From: Chloroflexota bacterium
GTDB taxonomy: Bacteria > Chloroflexota > Anaerolineae > UBA4142
DNA length: 64,000 nt
Direction of reading: 5' to 3'
Assembly (NCBI GenBank): GCA_023381515.1
Contig: JAMCQI010000103.1
Location: 57,915 to 121,914 of the forward strand
Part shown: positions 7,922-16,035 of the stretch, one piece after another
Position numbering within the stretch: position 1 is the stretch's first letter
Layout of the letters: each line of letters begins with the position of its first letter
Program-made: the position numbers and the translations under genes
The notes under the pieces: model-generated
What the model saw: the letters and a program-made list of their open reading frames with translations, nothing else
Told to the model about the DNA's origin: nothing
Database searches by the model: none

Positions 7922-9189
7922 TGGCCGAACCAAGTGGGGAAAAGTGTGGTCAGCGTATAGCCACTTGATAATAGGATCAATCCAATGACAATCACAAAAT
8001 CCACCATGTTCTGCCAGGTCCTGTTGCGGTATTCCCCCATGAGCTCTTCATTGTTGAGCAACAAGATGAGGAATACCAATGCGGCGGGCAGGAGCGTCGT
8101 CGCGACCACCTGCACGAAGAGAGTGATGACGACGAGCGGCGCTCCCGGGATCAGGACCAGGAGACCGGCCGACAGCAGCGAGAAAAAGTAGAACGCGTAG
8201 AACCAGGGCGCTTCGCGCACCCTGTTGTTGAGCGAGTGTGCCCAGCCGAACACCTCGCCGATTGCCCAGGAACTGGAGAGCGAAATGCAGATGGCGCCGA
8301 GGAATCCCGCATCGAACAAGCCGATGGCCATGAAGGCGCCGGTATATTGGTTGATGTGCATCAATGCAGCCGCCGCCTGGGCGGCACTCTCAACATTCGT
8401 TCCGTAAAGGGTGGCGCCGGTTACGATGAGGCAGGCCACCGCGACCACGACGGTGAAGAAAGCGCCAATCGCCGTGTCCAGTTGGCTCCAGAGGACATCT
8501 TTGCCTTTGAGTCCCTTGTCCACGACCGCGCTCTGCTGAAAAAAGATCATCCAGGGGGCAATCGTCGTGCCAACATTCGCCATGAGGAAAAAGAACATGG
8601 TCGTCGTCAGCCCGCCAGGCAAGTTCGGGATCAACCCGGTGGCAAAGACCTGGCCAAGATTGGGATGGAGAACGAAGGCCGCGGGAACGTAGATGAGGTT
8701 GATCACGCAAAAGACGAGTGCAATTTTCTCCCACGTCCAGTACCGCCCCTGCAGCACCATGGCGCCCATCAAGATGGACACGACGATGACGGTCAGCCAC
8801 TCGGGCACGCCAAAGATCCGTAGACCGGCCGTCATCCCAATGAATTCACTCACGAGCGTCAGCCAGTCCGTGATCGCCAGATCGAAGAGCGAAAACCAGC
8901 CCCAGAACGGGCCAAAGGCGTCGAAAATTGCTTCGGCATGCCCACGCTTGGTGACCGCACCCAGGCGTACAGTCATCTCCTGAGCAACATAGGCAATGGG
9001 CCCCAGGAGAATCAGAAACCACAGAAGGTTGAACCCGTATTTAGCGCCGGTCGCGGTGTAGGTGGTAATGCCGCCCGCATCGTTATCGGCGACCATGACG
9101 AGAATGCCGGGCCCGGCAATGATCGCCAGGAGACGGAGAAACTTTACAAATCTTCGTTCGGTATAATAGACGCGTGCTACAGTATTCAT
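7918..9189 (-). CDS. NRAMP-family transporter, probable Mg2+ type (NRMT-like)
   Basis: This 423-residue, roughly 11-helix protein belongs to the SLC11/NRAMP fold. Helix 1 reads GPGILVMVADNDAGG: the canonical DPGN metal motif is replaced by D35-N-D-A-G-G. Helix 6 reads TTIAPWMIFF: the Met of the canonical MPH is replaced by Ala211, removing the soft sulphur ligand. These are the kinds of change described for NRAMP-related Mg2+ transporters. An M-box riboswitch sits directly upstream and an MgtE-type sensor downstream, both supporting Mg2+ as substrate rather than Mn2+ or Fe2+. GAGGTG precedes the ATG. Confidence 0.88.
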   Translation of the reverse strand: MNTVARVYYTERRFVKFLRLLAIIAGPGILVMVADNDAGGITTYTATGAKYGFNLLWFLILLGPIAYVAQEMTVRLGAVTKRGHAEAIFDAFGPFWGWFSLFDLAITDWLTLVSEFIGMTAGLRIFGVPEWLTVIVVSILMGAMVLQGRYWTWEKIALVFCVINLIYVPAAFVLHPNLGQVFATGLIPNLPGGLTTTMFFFLMANVGTTIAPWMIFFQQSAVVDKGLKGKDVLWSQLDTAIGAFFTVVVAVACLIVTGATLYGTNVESAAQAAAALMHINQYTGAFMAIGLFDAGFLGAICISLSSSWAIGEVFGWAHSLNNRVREAPWFYAFYFFSLLSAGLLVLIPGAPLVVITLFVQVVATTLLPAALVFLILLLNNEELMGEYRNRTWQNMVDFVIVIGLILLSSGYTLTTLFPTWFGQ

Positions 9190-9252
9190 CCCGCACCTCG
9201 GGCTTGAATTGGTCCGCCGCCGCGCGGGGCCTTGTCACCCCCGGGCAACAAG

Positions 9253-9278
9253 AAAAACCTCCCTGAAAACCAGGGAGG
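9253..9278 (-). terminator. Terminator stem of the M-box expression platform
   Basis: On the minus strand CCTCCCTG and CAGGGAGG form an 8-bp stem with a GTTTT loop, followed by TTTTTCTTG. It lies 64 bases before the transporter ATG and 127 bases after the M-box core, so it can switch off the whole operon when the riboswitch is Mg2+-bound. Confidence 0.88.
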
Positions 9279-9404
9279 CACGGCATCCTAATGCTTCGAC
9301 GCAGTGCAGCCTCACAGCCGAATGACCCGCAAAGGATGAACCTGTGCTTTGAGCCACCGGCAACCGCATCGAAACATGCCCCGCAGAGTCATTCTGCGGA
9401 GCCG

Positions 9405-9622
9405 CCCCCACTGGTTGAGCTTTGGCACTGCGCAGCGTAGGGTTGTAGCTCCTGCGCTTTCCAGCAGGAGCGGGAATCCCGCAATCTCCATCGGGATCAT
9501 GAATCCCCAGCCACTTTGAGCGAAGCCTTATGCCGGCCCCGCCTGGTCTACCCCTCGGCGTCTCTCGACGTTTCGGGGCAGCGGCCTGTATCTCGCGCAG
9601 ACGCCTCGCCTAACGAGGGTCA
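9405..9622 (-). promoter_or_regulatory. M-box (ykoK) Mg2+ riboswitch
   Basis: Read on the minus strand, the conserved M-box blocks occur in order. CCTCGTTAGGCGAGGCG is at 9618-9602. GATACAGGCCGCTGCCCCG, then GTCGAGAGACGCCGAGGGGT, are at about 9592-9549. GGCATAAGGC and GTGGCTGGGGATTCATGATC follow at about 9534-9490, and CAGTGCCAAAGCTCAACCA closes at 9429-9411. They match the ykoK consensus blocks (GUUAGGUGAGGC, GCUGCCGCC, AGACGCCAAUGGGU, GCAGCUGGAUGC, AGUGCUAAAGCUC) with few changes. CCCUC at the 5' edge can pair with GGGGG at the 3' edge to close P1. A non-consensus hairpin at 9448-9471 enlarges one arm. High Mg2+ should favour the terminator at 9253-9278. Confidence 0.9.
9448..9471. repeat. 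Hairpin with conserved 8-base loop (copy 1)
   Basis: GCTCCTGC-GCTTTCCA-GCAGGAGC is a perfect 8-bp stem placed within a variable arm of the M-box riboswitch. Confidence 0.65.
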
Positions 9623-10860
9623 AATTCACGCGCAGTATACGCCTGAATTTGTAATCCTGTCAATATTTTGAACCTTAAGATTGGCGCGCGCCTTGGAATG
9701 CCCCAGATGGCAAGCTTCCCCTGGTCGGTTCTCGTCGCGAGCCAAAAACCGTCCGGCGAAAACTCGATTTGGTCGATCCCCGGGACGAGCAGGGAACGCA
9801 ATTCATGGCCACTCGCCATTTGCCAAACCCGTACGATCTCATCGTCTCCGAAAGAGGCTAGCAGCAAGCCATCCGGCGAAAAGGCGACTCCATAGACTGA
9901 GGCAGGTGCTCCTTGGAGCACTTGGACCTCGCGACTCGTTGTAATGTCCGAGAGCCTGATCGTCCCATCCATGTAAGCACCGGCCGCCAACAGCCGGCCG
10001 TCCGGCGAAAAAGACATGCTAACCTTGATCGGATATGGCTCCACATTTAGACTCTTCCTTGCGGCCGGGTCATGCACCCAAATGAATCCTTTGCCGTACC
10101 TGGTGGCGACCAGTCTGCCATCCGGCGATATAGCAACTTGATACACAGAAATGCTATGCCCGCCCCAACTGTACAGTTGGGCCCCAGTGTCGACATCCCA
10201 GACCTTGGCAGTTTGGTCCATGGATCCCGAGGCGAGCAGCGTCCCGTCTCGAGAAAAGACGAGATCTGTTACCGGGTACGCATGTTTGCCCTTCGTGAGG
10301 AGCTCGCGGTCGCTCGCCACCTGCCAGATCTTGATCGAACCATCCTTCATGGCACCCGCCAACCAGCGTCCATCAGGTGAAAGTGTGACGCCGGTTCCGT
10401 CGCTCTTGTTCGGGACCAGTCGGACCTGATCACCGGTGCCGCGATCGTAAATGTGGAGGCCATCCGCCGCACCTACTCCAATGTTTTGGCTGTCCGGGAA
10501 CCACGCCATCTTGCCTTCGGGCACCGGCCAATCGGCTAGTGGGCTGAGCCGCCCGACATTCTCCGCCGTGATTTTGCTCCCCTCGCCCGACGGCGTGCCC
10601 AGAGTCGGTTGCTCTGTCACTGTCAGCACTGGCAAAACAGTCGGAGATGGAACGAGCGCGGGGGCCATAGTTTGGGTAGGGTGCGGCGGTGCGGATACGA
10701 TAGAGGCGGCCGTGGGAGAAACCGGGGAGGAAAGCGGCGCAGGAGCCACAGATCGGCTGTCGAGCGCGCTGCTACATGCTGTTCCAGACCCGAGCAAGAC
10801 TGCAATGAGAATACCCAAAAGGAGTGTTGGCCATTTCAACTGCTCTGGGTAGTTGGGCAT
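9610..10860 (-). CDS. WD40-repeat lipoprotein
   Basis: The 416-residue protein starts with a signal segment (TLLLGILIAVLLGSGTACSS) ending in a relaxed lipobox cysteine. A Pro/Thr/Ser-rich linker of about 90 residues follows. The rest is about seven WD40 blades, seen as repeated SPDGRWLAG, SRDGTLLASGS, SPDGRLVATR and SPDGLLLASF turns with IKIWQV/AKVWDV strands. It is probably a surface beta-propeller, tethered on the outer face of the cytoplasmic membrane and serving as a binding scaffold. GAGGTGACGC precedes the ATG. The stop codon lies inside the M-box P1 stem and its 3' end carries the next promoter. Confidence 0.85.
   Translation of the reverse strand: MPNYPEQLKWPTLLLGILIAVLLGSGTACSSALDSRSVAPAPLSSPVSPTAASIVSAPPHPTQTMAPALVPSPTVLPVLTVTEQPTLGTPSGEGSKITAENVGRLSPLADWPVPEGKMAWFPDSQNIGVGAADGLHIYDRGTGDQVRLVPNKSDGTGVTLSPDGRWLAGAMKDGSIKIWQVASDRELLTKGKHAYPVTDLVFSRDGTLLASGSMDQTAKVWDVDTGAQLYSWGGHSISVYQVAISPDGRLVATRYGKGFIWVHDPAARKSLNVEPYPIKVSMSFSPDGRLLAAGAYMDGTIRLSDITTSREVQVLQGAPASVYGVAFSPDGLLLASFGDDEIVRVWQMASGHELRSLLVPGIDQIEFSPDGFWLATRTDQGKLAIWGIPRRAPILRFKILTGLQIQAYTAREFDPR
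9634..9663 (-). promoter_or_regulatory. Sigma-70-type promoter of the magnesium operon
   Basis: The minus strand shows TTGACA (9663-9658), an 18-base spacer and TATACT (9639-9634). The predicted transcription start is near 9627, a few bases before the M-box P1. The promoter lies inside the last codons of the upstream WD40 gene. Confidence 0.82.
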
Positions 10861-11212
10861 GCGTCACCTCGTCTGTACGATCTGCAGATATCGCTCCCTG
10901 AAGGCTAGAGTCGCCACTATATTTTCTTAGCACCGCGCCCGGAAACAATTTTAATCTGCCAGCCCGAGTTAGTCAATTCCTCAGACTCTCGTGGTGCTGC
11001 TCCAGAAAATGTAAACCCCAGGCGAGTGTAACATCTCCATCCTGGAAATGTTCCTGATTCTAGTAGTCACTCAAATCTTCTACCCCCGGGCCTGCTCGCC
11101 AATTGCCCCCGCAATCAGCGACGCGTGTTTTCCCGTACTTTTTGGCTGAAAGCACGCGTTCTGTTGAAATCCTTGGTTGATTCATTCGGCAATTGTCATA
11201 AGGGTCTTTTGC
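10861..11212. other. Intergenic region between divergent WD40 gene and pseudogene
   Basis: The 352 bases hold the ribosome site of the minus-strand WD40 gene and AT-richer sequence near 10919-10970. I see no further gene, RNA or clear consensus promoter. Confidence 0.5.
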
Positions 11213-12534
11213 ATGCGCATCAGGAATTCCGTGAACAGGAAAGCTGGTTCCTGCCCCTTATCAACTGCGTATCGCAAGAGAACTCGGCTTCATTCCTCTG
11301 GCTCCATCCTTGCTCTGGTTACTTGTCTCGTTTTGATGATCGGACTCTCGCTCGGCATTGAGCCTCTGAATACTCTGGCAAGTAGCATTTCACAGACGAT
11401 TGCCCCGTTGCATTCGCTCCTCGGGTCCAGCACCGTCTCTGCAGATGCCGGAGTACCTTCCGCGACAGCCTCACAACCCTATGTTTCTCCGTCCCATCTG
11501 GAACTCTCCCCGACCGGTGTTCCGGCTCAGAATGCGCCAGTCGCAGGGCCCACCGCGCCAACGCAAACGCCGGTTCCTGCGCAGGTGCTCTCCGATATGG
11601 CAGATGGTCGCGGTTCATACGGACAGCTCCGCCCAATTCGCACCCACTCGGCACAAGCCCAATCCGATGCGACGGTTGCGCATGTCCCTGTCAATAACTC
11701 ATCGGATTTTTTGAGCGGCTACCTCGGCAACCTCACAACGCCCATCCTGTTCGGCCGCAAGCCTTGGGACAATGGATCGACGAATATGGTCCAATTGCAG
11801 CAGCCGGGTGAGGGCACGAGTTACTGGGACTATTGGAGTGAATATGACAGCCAACTCAAGAAACCGACGCTCAGTCTGACCTACACCCGCCACAAACTGG
11901 CCGCGACGGATCTTGGCGTCCCCTTTCGTCATCACGGTCGCACCTATCTCCTCTTTGGCGATACAATCGGGGCGCGCTGCGGCGACGCCATTGCTTTTAC
12001 GACCGATACCAACCCTGAGAACGGCCTCAAGCTAGAATTCATCCACGACGCGTCAGGCACGTACAAGCCTATTATCATCCCGGGTATCAGCCAGGGAGAC
12101 TTTGATGTGCCGATGGAAGGAGTAAGCGTCGGCGGCCGGATGTACATGTATTACACGACCGACGCGAGCAGCGACGCCGACCTCAACAAGAACGGTGGTT
12201 ATAAGATGGGCCGTTCGGTCCTCGCCGTGTCGGATGACGATGGGTCGGACTTGACCTGTATGACGTCTCCCGAAGATACTTTATCAATGTGTCGACGGTC
12301 ACGGTGGAATCAGCCGCGTGGCCCGGCTTGCCCGCGAGCCAGGGGAAGGGACTCGTCATGTTCGGTTCCGGCGCGTACCGGCGCAGCGACGTGTACCTTG
12401 CCTTTCAGCCCTCCTCTCAGATCAATACACGCGCAAGTTTGCGATATTGGAGCGGGCTCGACACTGCCGGTCATCCAGCGTGGAGCACTCGCAAAGACGC
12501 ATCCAAAATACCTCGGCTGTACAAGCGGGAAAAA
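11213..12534 (+). pseudogene. Exported DUF4185-like protein gene, frameshifted and 3'-truncated
   Basis: Frame 2 encodes a signal segment (SGSILALVTCLVLMIGLSLG), a low-complexity linker and then a beta-propeller-like domain with GVPFRHHGRTYLLFGDTIG, FDVPMEGVSVGGRMYMYY and SVLAVSDDDG. At about 12245-12265 the homology moves to frame 1 (LDLYDVSRRYFINVSTV, then GLVMFGSGAYRRSDVYLAF), which indicates loss of one base or a sequencing error. The match ends near WSTRKDASKIPRL, where the full family continues for another 100 or so residues, and cupin promoter sequence follows. The ATG at 11213 is a guess; 11177 is also possible. Secreted carbohydrate-related function is likely but unproven. Confidence 0.75.
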
Positions 12535-12576
12535 CAGGGTACAATTCGCTCAAACACGACGAAGGGAGTCGAAAAC

Positions 12577-12912
12577 GTGGGCAATGTATTCGACGCGTCC
12601 CAGCAGGAATGGCAGCTCGTGCGCCCGGAGGTGACACAGCATGTCTTTGGTAAAACCCTCCTATCAGACGAGGTGAAAGTGGTCCTCACGCGCGTTGCGC
12701 CGGGCGGCAGGTTTTCCATGCACAAGGATAGCTACAGTCACCTGTTTTACTTTCTGGGAGGCGAAGGCCTTGTCCGAGTCGGCGAGAACCAACACTCTGT
12801 GCGGGCAGGACACACCGTGCAAATCGCAGCGGGGGAAGCACACGCCTACGAAAACACCGGAACCGACGATCTCATGCTGATATCCATCAATCTGCCTGGC
12901 CCCGGGCGCTGA
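12577..12912 (+). CDS. Small cupin-domain protein
   Basis: The GTG at 12577 is preferred: it follows GAAGGGAG by eight bases, and a TACAAT element near 12538 could serve as -10. The 111-residue product is a single cupin barrel. Motif 1 is GGRFSMHKDSYSHLFYFLGG and motif 2 is VQIAAGEAHAYENTG. Histidines and glutamates suited to metal binding are present, though the first motif has HKDSYSH rather than HxH. The reading frame is open upstream into the decayed pseudogene, so a longer call would wrongly fuse the two. Substrate unknown. Confidence 0.8.
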   Translation: MGNVFDASQQEWQLVRPEVTQHVFGKTLLSDEVKVVLTRVAPGGRFSMHKDSYSHLFYFLGGEGLVRVGENQHSVRAGHTVQIAAGEAHAYENTGTDDLMLISINLPGPGR

Positions 12913-12990
12913 GCGGTCAAAGGCCAATCCCTCACACAATATTCCAGCTCCGGAATCCTTGGCGGATATGCTATTGACCGCTGCGCACCT

Positions 12991-13019
12991 TTGACCTCGG
13001 CGGGCAACGAAAGTATAAT
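12991..13019 (+). promoter_or_regulatory. Near-consensus promoter for the nurA operon
   Basis: TTGACC at 12991-12996 and TATAAT at 13014-13019 are separated by exactly 17 bases. The expected transcript start is around 13026, two bases before a GTG and eleven before an ATG, so the message would be leaderless or nearly so. Confidence 0.85.
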
Positions 13020-13027
13020 CCGCTCAG

Positions 13028-14140
13028 GTGTCAGACATGCCTAATTTTATCGTCCCGTTCGAGTCCTCCGCGAACCGCAAGGCGCGCCGGTTTCGCGGCC
13101 TGTTCACCGGCGAGCACAAAGCCGAAGAAGAAAAGCTGTACCGCCTGTTTCAGGAAGGGAACCATTGGCATCCCCTCCCCGAGGGAAAAAGCACCCACCG
13201 TCCCGCCATGGCGGTGGATGGCGGGCTGCGCACGCTCGAACTGGCCAACGGGAGCGTCCTCATCATCGCGCAGGCTTTGCTCATCGGCGATGCCGTCGAG
13301 GATGCCCAAGTGGACATTGAGATCCTCCGCGGCAACGTCCCGCGCTCGACGACCGAGCGCTTTGCCGATCTCTTTCGCCAACGCCTCGAGGTCGATCTCG
13401 CCTCCAAACATATGGGAGAGCTCGGCTCGGATGGCGTCATGCTCCTCGACGGTGCCCTGTACAGCAGCCTGCCCCAGCTCTATCCCCTGCGCTCGGAGGG
13501 TTTGGAGGAGGTGCGCGGGGAAGACGCCAAAGACTTGATTGAGCATCTGGTCGATGGATATCGGGCGCTTTTTGATTGCTGCGATTCAGGCCCACTCCTC
13601 GTCTCCATTGCCAAGTCAAGCCGTGAGACGCTTCTCTCCGAACTATTGCAGGGTGACACGCCCGAGATGGAGCGGCTCAGAATCCCCGACAGTGAAATCA
13701 TCTTCCGATGGACAGAGCAAAAAGCCGGTTTCTCGTCCCCGGTCCTCCTCGGCACACGCTCGTTCCGAGACGGATCAAGCCGCGTTCTCATCGAATCGGA
13801 TAGCCCCGTCGCCAAAATGCCGGCGATTCTCTCCTTCTTCATTCGCCCGGTCGATTTCGCGCCCGCTTTTCGAGTCGACGTCCCAGGAGCCTGCGTGGGA
13901 CGCACGGAAAAGATCGAGGATGTCGATGCCCAACTGTGCGATCCGGGTCAGGTTGGCGGGGTTCTACGTACACTCCTCGCCGATTATGGCGGTCCGGCCG
14001 TTTACAACGCCCTGCTCTATACGGCCGACCGGCAGGTCCGGCTTTCCTCCGATCGCTTTTTTAGTGTCTATCTGCCCCTCTTGCAAGGTATCCTGGAAGT
14101 CGAGCTTAATCCCACATTCAGCGCGCAGCGCTTTCTCTAG
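13028..14140 (+). CDS. nurA: NurA-domain 5'-3' nuclease
   Basis: The 370-residue protein carries the NurA signature: PAMAVDGGLRTLELANGS (first catalytic Asp), a VDIEILRG segment, and VMLLDGALYSSL (second Asp), within an RNase-H-like core. NurA proteins digest DNA ends together with the HerA hexameric translocase in archaea and some bacteria. No herA is in the window. The C-terminal region that usually carries a conserved His reads YNALLYTADRQVRL, so that residue may be replaced. The start is GTG 13028 or ATG 13037. No Shine-Dalgarno is seen, consistent with a leaderless message. The next gene begins six bases after the stop. Confidence 0.83.
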   Translation: MSDMPNFIVPFESSANRKARRFRGLFTGEHKAEEEKLYRLFQEGNHWHPLPEGKSTHRPAMAVDGGLRTLELANGSVLIIAQALLIGDAVEDAQVDIEILRGNVPRSTTERFADLFRQRLEVDLASKHMGELGSDGVMLLDGALYSSLPQLYPLRSEGLEEVRGEDAKDLIEHLVDGYRALFDCCDSGPLLVSIAKSSRETLLSELLQGDTPEMERLRIPDSEIIFRWTEQKAGFSSPVLLGTRSFRDGSSRVLIESDSPVAKMPAILSFFIRPVDFAPAFRVDVPGACVGRTEKIEDVDAQLCDPGQVGGVLRTLLADYGGPAVYNALLYTADRQVRLSSDRFFSVYLPLLQGILEVELNPTFSAQRFL

Positions 14141-14146
14141 TCGACG

Positions 14147-14872
14147 ATGACGATTGACGCCATTCAGGTAGAGAACGGCCGCAGAAACGGAATCGGCATC
14201 CGGAACGAAAAGTCACTGCACGCCGCGATCAAGCAATGGTACGCGCTGCCCGGCGATCTCCTGGAGCAACCGGTTGACGGTTATATCGTCGATATGGTCC
14301 GCGGCCCTTTGCTGATCGAGATCCAGACCCGGAATCTTTCTGCATTGCGCCGCAAACTGCACGCATTGGTCCTGCACCACCCCGTCCGGCTTGTTTATCC
14401 CATCGCGCGCGACAAGTGGATCGTTCATGTTGGGAAGCGGGGCGCGATCAAACGAAGGAGAAAATCGCCCAAGCGCGGGAATCTTTCCGATCTCTTCGAC
14501 GAGCTTGTGAGCCTGCCTGACCTCTTCAACTACGAGGGGTTTGAAGTTCAAGTCCTCTTGATTGAAGAAGAAGAGGTGCGCGTGGCCGATGGCAAGGGAA
14601 GCTGGCGGAGGAAGGGAGAGAGCATTCGCGATCGCCGGCTCATTCGCGTGCTGGATCAAACGATCTTTTCGAACGGGCATGCATTCCTCCGTTTCTTGCC
14701 CGACGGAATGGTTGGACCTTTTTCAAATGCGGGCCTGGCCAAAGAAAAGAGAATTCCGATCCACACCGCACGGCAGATTACGTTTTGCCTGAAGAAGATG
14801 GGCGTCATCCGCGAGGCAGGTAGAGAAGGCCGCTCCCTCTTCTTCGAGATCGTCCGGGAGAATAGACCCTGA
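14147..14872 (+). CDS. Probable PD-(D/E)XK nuclease-like protein with C-terminal winged helix
   Basis: The N-terminal part (241 residues in all) has NEKSLHAAIKQWY (Glu21), VDGYIVDMV (Asp44, Asp49) and LLIEIQTRNLSALRRKL (Glu58-x-Gln60). This spacing suits a PD-(D/E)XK core with Gln in place of Lys. A basic stretch (KRRRKSPKRG) follows. The C-terminus (IHTARQITFCLKKMGVIREAGREG) looks like a winged helix. It is transcribed with nurA (six-base gap, no ribosome site of its own, hence probable coupling) and before a mutarotase-like gene. A DNA-processing role with NurA is inferred; activity is unproven. Confidence 0.65.
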   Translation: MTIDAIQVENGRRNGIGIRNEKSLHAAIKQWYALPGDLLEQPVDGYIVDMVRGPLLIEIQTRNLSALRRKLHALVLHHPVRLVYPIARDKWIVHVGKRGAIKRRRKSPKRGNLSDLFDELVSLPDLFNYEGFEVQVLLIEEEEVRVADGKGSWRRKGESIRDRRLIRVLDQTIFSNGHAFLRFLPDGMVGPFSNAGLAKEKRIPIHTARQITFCLKKMGVIREAGREGRSLFFEIVRENRP

Positions 14873-14884
14873 GGAAGATGAAAG

Positions 14885-15775
14885 ATGAATGCAGGTTTCT
14901 ACGGTCTCGCCACAGAGAGCCTTGAGAGCAAATATCTGCGGCTCGAGTTCCTCGCGGACGCAGGTCCCCGGGTCGTCCGGTTAATGCTCGCCGGGTCTGA
15001 TGAGAACCTGTTGGCTCAAGTGCCAGACCTGAGCGTCGACACCCCCTTTGGCAAATTCTTTTTCCGAGGCGGTCACCGCCTCTGGCATTCGCCGGAGAGC
15101 TTCCCCGGTTCTTACATCCCGGATAACGAAGGACTGGACGTGCAAAGGGTGACCGATGGCTTTCTCTTGCACCAACCGACTGAAGCGCCGACAGGAATTC
15201 AAAAGAGCATGGAGATCCACCTCGACCCCGGCCGCCCCGCGCTCACCGTGCACCATGTGCTGCAAAACAATGGAACCGCACCGGTTGAACTAGCCGCTTG
15301 GGCCATCACCCAGCTGCCGCTGGGCGGCATCGCGATTCTCCCTCAGCGGGCAGCGCCAGTGGATAATGAAGGCCTCTTGCCGAATCGCAACTTGGTGCTC
15401 TGGCCATATACCGAATGGAGTGATTCCCGGCTCGCTTTTCACAATGACTACCTGCTTTTCGATGCCCAGGCCAGGTCGACCCCCTGCAAGGTCGGTTATC
15501 TAAATCAGGCTGGCTGGATGGGCTATCTCCGCGGCGGCATACTGTTTGTCAAGCGCTTTCAGCCCCAGATGGGCCGGCCGCACCCCGATTTTTCCTGCAA
15601 TGCCGAAGTGTACGGGCGGGACCGGTTCGTCGAGTTGGAAACAATTGGGGCCCTCGAAAGACTGGAGCCAGGTGACGTCACCTCCCACACTGAATCCTGG
15701 GAGCTTTACCCCGGCCTGGAGCAAACCAGAAACGTGGATCGAATTCGCGACATGGTTCGCCGCCTCAGCTTTTAA
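14885..15775 (+). CDS. Galactose-mutarotase-fold protein (DUF4380-like)
   Basis: The 296-residue protein is beta-rich without a signal peptide. Segments KYLRLEFLADAGPRVVRLML, GGHRLWHSPE and WAITQLPLGGIAILPQ match the aldose-1-epimerase-like superfamily, especially the DUF4380 group. Such proteins bind sugars or sugar nucleotides, but the catalytic His/Glu of true mutarotases cannot be placed with confidence. It starts 12 bases after the nuclease-like gene, so it is part of the same transcript although no functional link is obvious. Confidence 0.7.
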   Translation: MNAGFYGLATESLESKYLRLEFLADAGPRVVRLMLAGSDENLLAQVPDLSVDTPFGKFFFRGGHRLWHSPESFPGSYIPDNEGLDVQRVTDGFLLHQPTEAPTGIQKSMEIHLDPGRPALTVHHVLQNNGTAPVELAAWAITQLPLGGIAILPQRAAPVDNEGLLPNRNLVLWPYTEWSDSRLAFHNDYLLFDAQARSTPCKVGYLNQAGWMGYLRGGILFVKRFQPQMGRPHPDFSCNAEVYGRDRFVELETIGALERLEPGDVTSHTESWELYPGLEQTRNVDRIRDMVRRLSF

Positions 15776-15805
15776 GACGTCCTGGGCACCGCATCCCAGA
15801 GCTAA

Positions 15806-15988
15806 TGCGCACTCCACAACGCGCACTTCGGATTTCTTTTTGCTTCTGAAGCTAATGCCTTCCCCTTGCACGAGGTCTTCCTCGCGAACGTCTATCAGAA
15901 GCTGGCGCAGAAGCAACAGGTCCGGCTTTTCCGGCACAACGTACCCGCATCTAGCTCTCTTCGCTCACTCGGAGGCTCGGATTCGTGA
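15806..15988 (+). pseudogene. Possible decayed coding fragment upstream of purB
   Basis: In frame 2 the stretch reads like real protein (GFLFASEANAFPLHEVFLAN, then VYQKLAQKQQVRLFRHNVPA). It lies between an in-frame TAA at 15803 and a TGA near 15986, with no start codon at its beginning. It may be the tail of a lost gene. I do not recognise the family, and chance remains possible. The rest of 15776-16035 holds only the purB promoter. Confidence 0.3.
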
Positions 15989-15990
15989 TT

Positions 15991-16019
15991 TTGACGCGCT
16001 CCCTCTCGTGCATTATAAT
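15991..16019 (+). promoter_or_regulatory. Near-consensus promoter of the purine block
   Basis: TTGACG at 15991-15996 and TATAAT at 16014-16019 have a 17-base spacer. The start should be near 16026, giving a leader of only about ten bases that still includes part of AAGGAGG before the purB ATG at 16036. No PurR box or purine riboswitch fits in so short a leader. Confidence 0.85.
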
Positions 16020-16035
16020 GCGTAAGGAGGGGGGC

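Noticed and set aside
9312..9500. 62-residue minus-strand frame in the leader of the Mg operon
   Set aside because: It lies across the M-box and expression platform, whose conserved blocks explain the sequence better.
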